From Alphaproteobacteria bacterium (GTDB lineage Bacteria; Pseudomonadota; Alphaproteobacteria; ATCC43930; CGMCC-115725): a DNA stretch of 15,232 nucleotides. The notes beneath the pieces are model-generated. The model did no database searches, was not told the DNA's origin, and was given only the letters and a program-made list of their open reading frames with translations. The stretch spans positions 1 to 15,232 of the forward strand of contig JASHRZ010000475.1 of NCBI GenBank assembly GCA_030037055.1, given 5' to 3'. Each line of letters starts with the position of its first letter. The stretch's first letter is position 1. This document shows, piece after piece, positions 8,469-14,601 of the stretch. The translations under genes were made by a program, and so were the position numbers.

Positions 8469-8798
8469 ATGATGCGACTTTCCCAGTCTCTGGCCGCGCT
8501 GTTATTGCCGCTCGCGCTCGCGCGCTGCAGCGGCATGCTGCCGCCTTATGAGACCGTGCCGCTGGCGCCCACCAAGCCGGAGCAGCAAGCCGCCACCGCG
8601 GCCGGTACCCCGCCCACGCGCATCGGTGTCTGCTACAACGCGCTCACCACGACGGCGGCACAGGTCCGCGCCGCCGCCGCGCAAAGCTGCGGGCCCGGCA
8701 CCGTGCCGCTCGCCGTCGAGCGCGACCTAAGCCTGATGAACTGCCCGCTCCTTCAGCCGGCGCGCGCGACTTTCGCCTGCATGGCAAAGGCGCCGTGA
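8469..8798 (+). CDS. Small secreted Cys-rich protein, possible lipoprotein
   Basis: 109 residues with an N-terminal signal sequence (MRLSQSLAALLLPLALARC). The hydrophobic stretch ends at C20, but residue -1 is arginine where lipoboxes need Gly, Ala or Ser. A single G-to-C change (GGC to CGC) would explain this, so lipidation is doubtful. The mature part has a proline-rich linker and four cysteines (C55, C74, C92, C104) in RIGVCYNALTTTAAQVRAAA, SCGPGT, NCPLL and TFACM, enough for two disulfides in the periplasm. Two ATG codons in tandem (8469 and 8472) could start it; no clear Shine-Dalgarno is seen. It resembles short uncharacterised alphaproteobacterial secreted proteins with a GVCYN motif; function unknown. 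Confidence 0.75.
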   Translation: MMRLSQSLAALLLPLALARCSGMLPPYETVPLAPTKPEQQAATAAGTPPTRIGVCYNALTTTAAQVRAAAAQSCGPGTVPLAVERDLSLMNCPLLQPARATFACMAKAP

Positions 8799-8995
8799 TG
8801 CAGCCGCGATCGTCCGGGCGATGGTCCCGCAGCGTCCGGCGGGAGCCCGCGCGCTCCGGCCGCAAGCCTGGCAAAGACTTGTGAACCGGCGACCGGCTCG
8901 GCGCCGCCGCCAGTCGGATTAACCGTCCGTTGTCACAGCGCCGATAGCATCCAAGATGTTCCTCGGCTCGTCGCAAAAGTGGCTGGAGCACCCGC

Positions 8996-10138
8996 TTGGA
9001 TCGCGTTCCCGTTATCAACGGTTTACGCGGCATCGCCATCTTGGCCGTGCTTTTCTGCCACAGCGTCAGCGGCACTATGCCACGCTTCGGGCCCTACCTG
9101 TCGCTGCATGGCATCGACCTTCCGCTGTCGCCGCTCATCACCAACGGCTGGACCGGCGTCAACCTGTTCTTCATTCTCTCGGGCCTGGTGCTTTACCTGC
9201 CTTACGGGGCCGGCGAGCGCCGGATGGTGAATTGGCGCGACGGCTTCGCCTTCTACCGGCGGCGCTGTCGCCGGCTGCTGCCGCTCTTCTACGTCGCCGC
9301 CGTCGCTGTCTTGGCGCTGCACGCCAGCGACGGCGTTACCGCGGCATATCTGCAGGAAGCCGCGTGGCTTCTTTCGCTGGCGTTCATGTTGAGCGCCAGC
9401 CACTTCGGTCCGCCCTTCAACATTCCGCTCTGGTCTATTGGCGTCGAAATTCTGTTCAGCATTTTCTTCCCCGCCGTCGTGCTGCGCGCGCGCAGCATCG
9501 GGCTTGGATGGTGCCTGGGAATGGCGATAGCCCTGTCGCTGGCCGCGCGGATCATCGGCTATCTCTCCTTCCCCAACGCTGACGGCGCCAGTTACCACGC
9601 CGACAACATCGCCTGTCGGCTCGACGAGTTTGTGCTGGGCATGCTGCTGGCCAAGCTCTACGTCGAGGGTCGGCTTCCTCAACGGCCGGGCCTTTTTGCC
9701 GGCGCCGGCATCGCCCTCCTCGCCGCCGCCTGGGTGGGCTTCGATCTGTGCCTCCATGGAACCTGGCCGCCGCTCGCGCGGGCTGTGCTCAATAATATCC
9801 TCGATGCCGGGTTCGCCGCCATCATCGTCGCTGCGCTCGTCCCGCGGAGCCGCATCGGGGCGGTTCTGAGCTGGGCGCCGCTGCAGGTCGTCGGCATGAT
9901 GTGCTACAGCCTCTACATCTGGCACTGGCCGGTGCTCATGACCGTGGCGCCCGATCGCGACGCCATGTCGTGGACGACCTTTGCCGCAGCCGTCGCGGCA
10001 TTCCTGCTACTGACCTTCGGCATCGCCGCGTTGAGCTATCGCTTCATAGAGTTCCGCCGCGTCGCGGATTGGCGACGCCTCTTCCTGCTGGATGAACGCA
10101 CCGAGGCGGCTGCGACATCTGCGCCAACGCCGAACTGA
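8996..10138 (+). CDS. Acyltransferase-3 family membrane protein (OafA/NodX type)
   Basis: A 380-residue integral membrane O-acyltransferase. Family marks: the N-terminal INGLRGIAILAVLFCHS with the conserved histidine (H22), the second-helix pattern GWTGVNLFFILSGLVL, an arginine-rich loop FYRRRCRRLLPLFY, and MCYSLYIWHWPVLM near the C-terminus. Such enzymes move acyl groups, often acetyl or succinyl, onto envelope sugars such as O-antigen, exopolysaccharide or glycan precursors. The start is a TTG with GGAG seven bases upstream; the frame is open back to a stop at 8945 but offers no ATG or GTG. It stands after a gap of about 200 bases without visible genes and converges with the PAP2 gene seven bases beyond its stop. 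The acyl donor and acceptor cannot be read from the sequence. Confidence 0.88.
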   Translation: MDRVPVINGLRGIAILAVLFCHSVSGTMPRFGPYLSLHGIDLPLSPLITNGWTGVNLFFILSGLVLYLPYGAGERRMVNWRDGFAFYRRRCRRLLPLFYVAAVAVLALHASDGVTAAYLQEAAWLLSLAFMLSASHFGPPFNIPLWSIGVEILFSIFFPAVVLRARSIGLGWCLGMAIALSLAARIIGYLSFPNADGASYHADNIACRLDEFVLGMLLAKLYVEGRLPQRPGLFAGAGIALLAAAWVGFDLCLHGTWPPLARAVLNNILDAGFAAIIVAALVPRSRIGAVLSWAPLQVVGMMCYSLYIWHWPVLMTVAPDRDAMSWTTFAAAVAAFLLLTFGIAALSYRFIEFRRVADWRRLFLLDERTEAAATSAPTPN

Positions 10139-10145
10139 TCGTGCT

Positions 10146-11042
10146 TCACTCCGCGGCAGCGAGCGCCGGCTGCGGTCTCCGACGCTCGAGTCGCGCTTCG
10201 ATATGCGCGGTCGCGACGATCGCCGCGACGGCTACAGCCGCGCCCGCCAGCACGTCGACGAGATAATGGCTGCCCTCGGTCGGTATAGCGACGATCATCG
10301 CAGCGTTCACCAATGCTGTGATCAGGCAAGCGACCGGCTGGCCGCGTGCGACATAGGGGAACAGAACCGCCAAGGTGGTGTGGAAGGAGGGGAAGCTGAT
10401 CAAGCCTTGAAGCCGCGACAAGTCGAGCTGGTCGAGTCGCCCGGTCCGCAGCGCGACGAAATCGGGCATGTGCTGGCGGAATCCAGAAACCTCATAATAG
10501 ACCGACGCGTTGAATGCCGGCAGCAGACCGGAGATCGGCACGATGATGAGCAGGGATATCATCAGCGTCCAGAAGAGCTCGCTGTTTCGGCGCTTCTGGC
10601 CGGTCAGAGCGAGATAGGCGGTGATGATCGCGATCTGCGGCAGCGCGCTCAGATAGGCGAGATGGAGCATGCGCTGGAGCGTAGGACGCTGCTGCACGTA
10701 GGCGAACCAGCCCAGCCAATCGAACCCCAGGGCGCGGTCGGCGCGCGCGAGCAAGTCGTCGGCCACCGGCGTTCCGGTGGTCGCGACGAGATAGCTGAGG
10801 ACGCCCATGGCGGCGAAGAAGACGAGCAAGCGCGCCGCGCCGTGCGCCAGGTCTGCGAGCCGCTCCTCGGGTCGCCAGCGCACATAGAAGAAGCCGAGCG
10901 CGGCAAACATCATCACTGCGCCGCCGACCTGGACGAGACCGGGCCAAGCGAGGCGGATGCCGCAATGGGCGAGGCCCGCGGCATCGAGCGCGATGAGCAC
11001 CGCGATCACGCCCCATTTGGCCCCTGCGTTGAGTGGGAGCAC
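10146..11042 (-). CDS. PAP2-superfamily membrane protein (Aur1/PAP2_3-like)
   Basis: A 298-residue multi-span membrane protein with the PAP2 catalytic signature: SFPSFHTTLAVLF (S216-P218-S219-H221) and SHYLVDVLAG (H259 and D263), the two active-site histidines being H221 and H259. The FPSFHT plus HYxxDVxAG style is that of the PAP2_3 group, which includes inositolphosphoceramide synthase Aur1, so it may transfer a phospho-head group rather than only remove phosphate. Start: GTG at 11042 has AAGGAGG just upstream and was preferred; ATG at 11081, seven bases past the stop of the upstream gene, would add 13 residues and has no clear ribosome site. Either way it is the second gene of a two-gene unit with the GT-C-like protein. 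Confidence 0.82.
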   Translation of the reverse strand: MLPLNAGAKWGVIAVLIALDAAGLAHCGIRLAWPGLVQVGGAVMMFAALGFFYVRWRPEERLADLAHGAARLLVFFAAMGVLSYLVATTGTPVADDLLARADRALGFDWLGWFAYVQQRPTLQRMLHLAYLSALPQIAIITAYLALTGQKRRNSELFWTLMISLLIIVPISGLLPAFNASVYYEVSGFRQHMPDFVALRTGRLDQLDLSRLQGLISFPSFHTTLAVLFPYVARGQPVACLITALVNAAMIVAIPTEGSHYLVDVLAGAAVAVAAIVATAHIEARLERRRPQPALAAAE

Positions 11043-11088
11043 CCGCCCTCCTTCCGGCGCGACGCCAGGAGTGGGCCGCATCGGCGGT

Positions 11089-12615
11089 TTAGGGCGGGTT
11101 AACTGGGCGCCCATGCGCTTTGGGATCGCCGGTGATTTTAGCCAGGGGACCGGACCGCGCATGAACCACCGCATAGGCGTCGGCATAGACCCGTCGCCAG
11201 CCCGGCAGATGGTCCATGATTGCCACCGCGCGGCTCTGCGGTTCAAGCAACGTCCAGGCGATAGCATACTCGCCAAGCAGGCCGACGAGGGCAGGCTCGC
11301 TCCCCGCATCGGCATCGAGGTAGCGGCGCAGGAACCGGTCGCCGTACATTTCCATACGGCCGTCGATGAAGGTCGGGATGCCGCGGAAGATCAGGTATCC
11401 CCCGAACGGCTCGCTGTTCAGCACCGGACCGGATATTCCCATCCGGCGCGCTGCGGCAAGCGCGCTTGCCGGGCTCACGCGGTCATCGGCGCGCTGCAAC
11501 GGATGGAGCAGCGTCGCCGCACCGACCGCCAGGCCGATGGCGAGGACCAAGGCGATGACGGGCGCGCTCGCCGGCCTTGCCGCCACGTCGCCCTCGCGGC
11601 CCGCGCCGGGTATCGGAAGCTGGCAGCCGAGCGAGGCTGCGATCGCAAGCGGCCCGACGATGCCGAGAAGCTCGCCCTGCCGTCCCTGCTGGAGCGCCAT
11701 ATGGATGAGCGCCAACAGCAGAAGCAGCCGCGGCAGCGGCAGCTTCAGACCGAGCGAAAAGCCGAGCAGCATCAGGCCCAAGAGCCATATCTCGAGCGGC
11801 TGGAAACCATGGAAATCGGGGCTCATCCATTCGGAAAAGTTGTCCTGCATGGCGGACATGCCGATGATGCGAAAGGGCAGCAGGAAGCCGGCGACGCCGT
11901 TGGGCGTGAGCATGGCGGCGAGTATCGTCAGCAGAAGAAACAAGCCCCATCGGCCGGCTTCCCCGTGGGCCGGAAGGGCGCGGGACCGGTCGAGCGTCGC
12001 CTCAATACCGGCCAGCGCCGCCAGCGCCACGCCGACGATGAAGCCGCCATGGAGACTGGCCCACAGCGTCATGACCGGCAGCGCGCCGAAGGGCGGCGCG
12101 CCGGCTTTGTCGCGCGCATCGACGATCGCCGCCGACCAGATCACCACCAGCGGCAAGGCCAGGATATGCGGGCGTGCCAGCAGGTGCGGGAGGACCAGCG
12201 CCGCCGCGAGCGCGGCCGCGATGAGCGACGGCAGCGGGCCCAGATGGGGCAGCAGCCGGCGCGCGAACAGAGCGAGGCTCACGGCAAAACAGGCGGCGGC
12301 GGCCAGCACCGGCCCCGACCAGCCCAGCCCGTCATAGAGGAAAGCGAGGACGCCCTCGGCAAGCCACTCGTGAACCACCCAGGGCGCTCCCGCCATGGAG
12401 TGGGAAAAGGGGTCCTGCGACGGCAGCGCAGCGTGAGCAAGCAGCCATCGTCCGGCGGCGACGTGCAGGTAGGTATCGGGATCGTTCAGCAGGCTGCGCC
12501 GATCGAAGAGCGCGCGCGCGAAGGCGGCGAGCCCGACCAGCAGCGGCACAGCGGGGGTCAGCCGGGCAAGACCGCGGCGAAAACCGGCTTCGGCAATGAC
12601 GATCCCGTTCGGCAC
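11089..12615 (-). CDS. Large multi-span membrane protein, GT-C glycosyltransferase-like
   Basis: 508 residues with about ten membrane segments and a soluble C-terminal domain after about residue 390. The first loop carries LNDPDTYLHVAAGRWLL (43-59) and later PWVVHEWLAE (78-87). The acidic DPD in the first periplasmic loop, followed by an HEW motif, fits the layout of GT-C enzymes that use polyprenyl-phosphate sugars (PMT/ArnT-like). The C-terminal stretch SEPFGGYLIFRGIPTFIDGR resembles the domain of a large family of uncharacterised bacterial membrane proteins. I cannot name a donor or acceptor. The start is a GTG at 12615 with a poor ribosome site, so it is uncertain. It is followed at once by the PAP2 gene, implying co-expression. 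Confidence 0.75.
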   Translation of the reverse strand: MPNGIVIAEAGFRRGLARLTPAVPLLVGLAAFARALFDRRSLLNDPDTYLHVAAGRWLLAHAALPSQDPFSHSMAGAPWVVHEWLAEGVLAFLYDGLGWSGPVLAAAACFAVSLALFARRLLPHLGPLPSLIAAALAAALVLPHLLARPHILALPLVVIWSAAIVDARDKAGAPPFGALPVMTLWASLHGGFIVGVALAALAGIEATLDRSRALPAHGEAGRWGLFLLLTILAAMLTPNGVAGFLLPFRIIGMSAMQDNFSEWMSPDFHGFQPLEIWLLGLMLLGFSLGLKLPLPRLLLLLALIHMALQQGRQGELLGIVGPLAIAASLGCQLPIPGAGREGDVAARPASAPVIALVLAIGLAVGAATLLHPLQRADDRVSPASALAAARRMGISGPVLNSEPFGGYLIFRGIPTFIDGRMEMYGDRFLRRYLDADAGSEPALVGLLGEYAIAWTLLEPQSRAVAIMDHLPGWRRVYADAYAVVHARSGPLAKITGDPKAHGRPVNPP

Positions 12616-12740
12616 GGACGCGGAAGTCCCGATGGTTCAGTCCGACAGGCAGTCGCAACCCCCGCCGTCCCTGGGATTGTCGGGCCGCATCCTTTAGAGC
12701 CGGTTACGACGGGCGCCGCAGCGACGGCACCGCCGGGAAT

Positions 12741-12775
12741 CAAAAGGCCCCCGAGAGACGGTCCCGGGGGCCTCT
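12741..12775 (-). terminator. Strong intrinsic terminator after the lysine-rich gene
   Basis: A 9-bp perfect stem, AGGCCCCCG (12745-12753) and CGGGGGCCT (12765-12773), has an 11-base loop. On the minus strand it is followed by TTTTG, giving a classic hairpin plus T-run 18 bases after the stop of the 65-residue gene. On the plus strand it is followed by CTTTG, so it may stop transcription from both sides. It separates that small gene from the promoter region of the GT-C/PAP2 unit. Confidence 0.85.
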
Positions 12776-12790
12776 TTGCGAGCCGCGCGA

Positions 12791-12988
12791 TCAGGCCTGG
12801 CTCGGCTTCTTCATCTTCTTCGTGATCTTTTTCTTGTGCGCAACCTTCTTGGCGGTGGATTTCTTCTTTACCGTCTTCTTTTTAGCCTTTGCGGGCTGCT
12901 CCGTCTGTGCCTGCGCCTGCGCTGCCAGCGGAATGGTCGAGGCCGCGACAAAGGAGAGCAGAGCAAATGCGGTAATAAGCGCCTTCAT
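12791..12988 (-). CDS. Small secreted lysine-rich protein
   Basis: 65 residues. Residues 1-25 or 1-27 are a clear Sec signal peptide (MKALITAFALLSFVAAS, then AAQAQA with an AxA cleavage site). The remainder is extremely basic: about 16 lysines between residues 34 and 61, in KKK and KK clusters with Ala, Thr and Val, resembling histone-H1-like tails but exported. The Shine-Dalgarno AGGAG lies seven bases before the ATG, and a strong terminator follows, so this is a real monocistronic gene despite its size. Function unknown; binding to anionic cell-wall, LPS or nucleic-acid surfaces is only a guess from charge. It is compositionally simple, so homology to other lysine-rich proteins may be convergent. 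Confidence 0.8.
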   Translation of the reverse strand: MKALITAFALLSFVAASTIPLAAQAQAQTEQPAKAKKKTVKKKSTAKKVAHKKKITKKMKKPSQA

Positions 12989-13783
12989 AACATGCTCCTA
13001 GATCTGGGAGGATTTTGCCGTGCACCGGCTTAGGGGTGGCCGTCGCGTGCCGCGAGCGAACGCGAGCATCGACACCACGGATATTATCATGGTTTACGCG
13101 GATGCGAAAGTCTTCAGCAGAAAAACTTCGCGTTTTTCAGCATAGGCGCCGGTCGAAGCTTGCGTACTTCTGGCCCAGACTTCAATCGTAAGGACAAAGA
13201 AAGAAATAAATGGTTAACGGCCGGTCGATGCGCAAATATGCGTCATTTTGCCGCAGAAATCGCGGCGCCACGTCAGTCCCGCTGCAACGGCGCTTAGCGG
13301 CCGCTCGCTTTGCCGCCTAGGACGCAAACGCCGGCCGCGTCCGGTGATCGGTCATCGGCTTGCCCCGATAGACTCGCGCGAGGGCGACACTCGCCATCGC
13401 TGAAAGCTCGCAGCGGCCGCTTCTCGCCCCCTTCATCGGCCTGGAACGGCGGGGCGGTCGGGCCTGCCCTGCCGGCGCGAGGGCACCGGCGGAGTCGCCG
13501 CAGACGCCGCGGGCACCCGTCGCGCCACAGCGGCGAGGACGTGGAGAGCCATTGCCCTCAGGCCACCCTGCGCTCCGGCGCTTTGTGCTGCCGACGTTCG
13601 AATTGGATAAAATTTTAGGAAAATTAAATCAGAAATTCATCTTCTATAGTCACAACAGTTCGAAGATTAGTTCCAAGTATTCCTCGAGGTTTCTATGGAT
13701 TAGTTCTTGTCGATTAATGTTGCATTAACGGATACAAACCACAATCCCCGCGTCGCTCATTGTCCCTAGGAGGCATGACTGTC
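12989..13783. other. Gene-free intergenic region upstream of the flp pilin
   Basis: About 0.8 kb with no convincing coding sequence. 13020-13250 is of mixed composition and holds a hairpin GAAAAAC-TTCGC-GTTTTTC (13120-13138). 13260-13600 is GC-rich; an open frame there (13310-13618) is Arg/Pro/Ser-rich and looks non-coding. 13600-13740 is sharply AT-rich and contains the CtrA-type site and a 9-base direct repeat GATTAGTTC (13665-13673 and 13698-13706). The 3' part is most likely a large regulated promoter region for the pilus locus. A small RNA is possible but unproven. Confidence 0.6.
13714..13728 (+). promoter_or_regulatory. CtrA-type binding site upstream of flp
   Basis: TTAATGTTGCATTAA is an exact TTAA-N7-TTAA, the consensus of the alphaproteobacterial cell-cycle regulator CtrA, and also a perfect TTAATG-N3-CATTAA dyad. 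It lies 55 bases before the pilin start codon in an AT-rich promoter region, a distance that fits activation at the -35 element. In Caulobacter the pilin gene pilA is activated by CtrA, which supports the reading. No ctrA gene is in the window, so the regulator is assumed. Confidence 0.65.
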
Positions 13784-13963
13784 ATGCGCAAGGTTCTCGC
13801 CCATCTGCTTCGCGACGAGAGTGGCGCGACCGCGATTGAGTACGGCCTCATCGCCGCGCTCATCTCGGTCGTCATCATCGCCGCGATTACCGCGGTCGGC
13901 ACGCAGCTGTCGACGACGTTCAACACCATCTCGACCAAGTTGAGCACGGCGAACGGCAACTAA
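13784..13963 (+). CDS. flp: Flp/Fap-type pilin subunit (PilA)
   Basis: A 59-residue type IVb pilin that builds the Tad/Flp adhesive pilus. The short leader MRKVLAHLLRDESG ends in a glycine (G14), and the mature protein begins ATAIEYGLIAALISVVIIAAI, the Flp signature with glutamate and tyrosine at mature positions 5 and 6. Cleavage after G14 would be done by the CpaA peptidase encoded next. Start choice: AGGAGG at 13768-13773 lies ten bases before ATG 13784 but only one base before ATG 13775, so 13784 fits best; upstream in-frame TTG 13760 precedes the ribosome site and is excluded. A strong hairpin follows the gene, and a CtrA-type site precedes it. Length and composition are typical for the family. 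Confidence 0.95.
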   Translation: MRKVLAHLLRDESGATAIEYGLIAALISVVIIAAITAVGTQLSTTFNTISTKLSTANGN

Positions 13964-13992
13964 CCACCGACCGTCGCAATCAGTCTGCCGGA

Positions 13993-14016
13993 CGGGAGCC
14001 GCTGCCGCGGCTCCCG
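13993..14016. terminator. Strong 10-bp hairpin between flp and cpaA
   Basis: CGGGAGCCGC (13993-14002) and GCGGCTCCCG (14007-14016) form a perfect GC-rich stem with a TGCC loop, 29 bases after the flp stop; flanking CCGG pairs could extend it. No T-run follows, so it may act as a partial terminator or a 3' stabiliser that lets the abundant pilin be made in excess of downstream assembly proteins. The stem is certain; the role is inferred. Confidence 0.6.
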
Positions 14017-14078
14017 GCCCGGTGGAAGCAGCCGGTAGGCTGCACAGCGCCTTGCGGCGGCGCGCATCGGAGAAACCC

Positions 14079-14585
14079 ATGCCCTATGCCGCGCACCTCA
14101 TCGACTGGCTCGCCGTGTTCGCCTTGCTGGCGGCGCTCATCGCTGCGGCCATCAGCGATGGCATCACCTATCTCATCCCCAACCGCTACGCGGCGGTGAT
14201 CGCCATCGCCTTTGCCGTCTACGCCGCCGGCAAGCCGCTGGCGCTTTGGCTGCACGGATTCGAGGCAGCCGCGCTGCTACTGGCCGTCGGCGTCCTGCTC
14301 TTCGACCGCGGGATCCTCGGCGGCGGCGACGTCAAGCTCATGACCGCAATCGCGCTGTGGACCGGGTTCGACGCGCTGCCCCTCATGCTCGTCGTCACCG
14401 GATTCGCCGGCGGCGCGCTGGCGCTCGCCCATCTCTCGCCACTCCATCGTCTGATGCCGGCCCGCCCCGGCACCGCGCCAGGGGGCAACGATCTGCGCAG
14501 CCGTCTGCGCCGGCCCATTCCCTTCGGCGTCGCTATTGCACTCGGCGGCGTCTGCATTGCCCTCACCCGCTTCACGGTAGCCTGA
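14079..14585 (+). CDS. cpaA: Prepilin peptidase CpaA/TadV (A24 family)
   Basis: A 168-residue inner-membrane aspartic peptidase that removes leader peptides from Flp prepilin and Tad pseudopilins. Both catalytic aspartates are present: D27 in ISDGITYLIPN and D84 in LGGGDVKLM (the GxGD motif). About five to six membrane segments; it lacks the N-terminal methylase domain of PilD-type enzymes, as usual for Tad peptidases. ATG 14079 has GGAG six bases upstream; the longer frame from GTG 14022 would start in the flp-cpaA spacer and has no such signal. It lies 115 bases after flp and 16 bases before cpaB, in the usual Caulobacter-like order pilA-cpaA-cpaB. Confidence 0.94.
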   Translation: MPYAAHLIDWLAVFALLAALIAAAISDGITYLIPNRYAAVIAIAFAVYAAGKPLALWLHGFEAAALLLAVGVLLFDRGILGGGDVKLMTAIALWTGFDALPLMLVVTGFAGGALALAHLSPLHRLMPARPGTAPGGNDLRSRLRRPIPFGVAIALGGVCIALTRFTVA

Positions 14586-14601
14586 CCACGGGAGCCCCCG
14601 C

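Noticed and set aside
8956..9582. Plus-strand frame starting at ATG 8956
   Set aside because: Overlaps the acyltransferase in another frame and gives an Arg-rich product; the TTG-started frame carries the conserved acyltransferase motifs.
10957..12825. Long plus-strand open frame (about 620 codons) opposite the GT-C-like gene
   Set aside because: The translation is a low-complexity Arg/Gln-rich string without hydrophobic core or motifs; the opposite strand has a coherent membrane protein with motifs.
13590..13610. GTTCGAATT resembling a tRNA T-loop
   Set aside because: The flanking bases do not form the five-pair T-stem and no acceptor or anticodon stems are found around it.
13310..13618. 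102-codon frame in the region before flp
   Set aside because: Arg/Pro/Ser-rich, no Shine-Dalgarno, no recognisable fold; looks like chance GC-rich coding potential.
13613..13627. TTTT-N7-TTAA as a second CtrA site
   Set aside because: Only one half-site matches, and AT-rich sequence yields such near-matches by chance.
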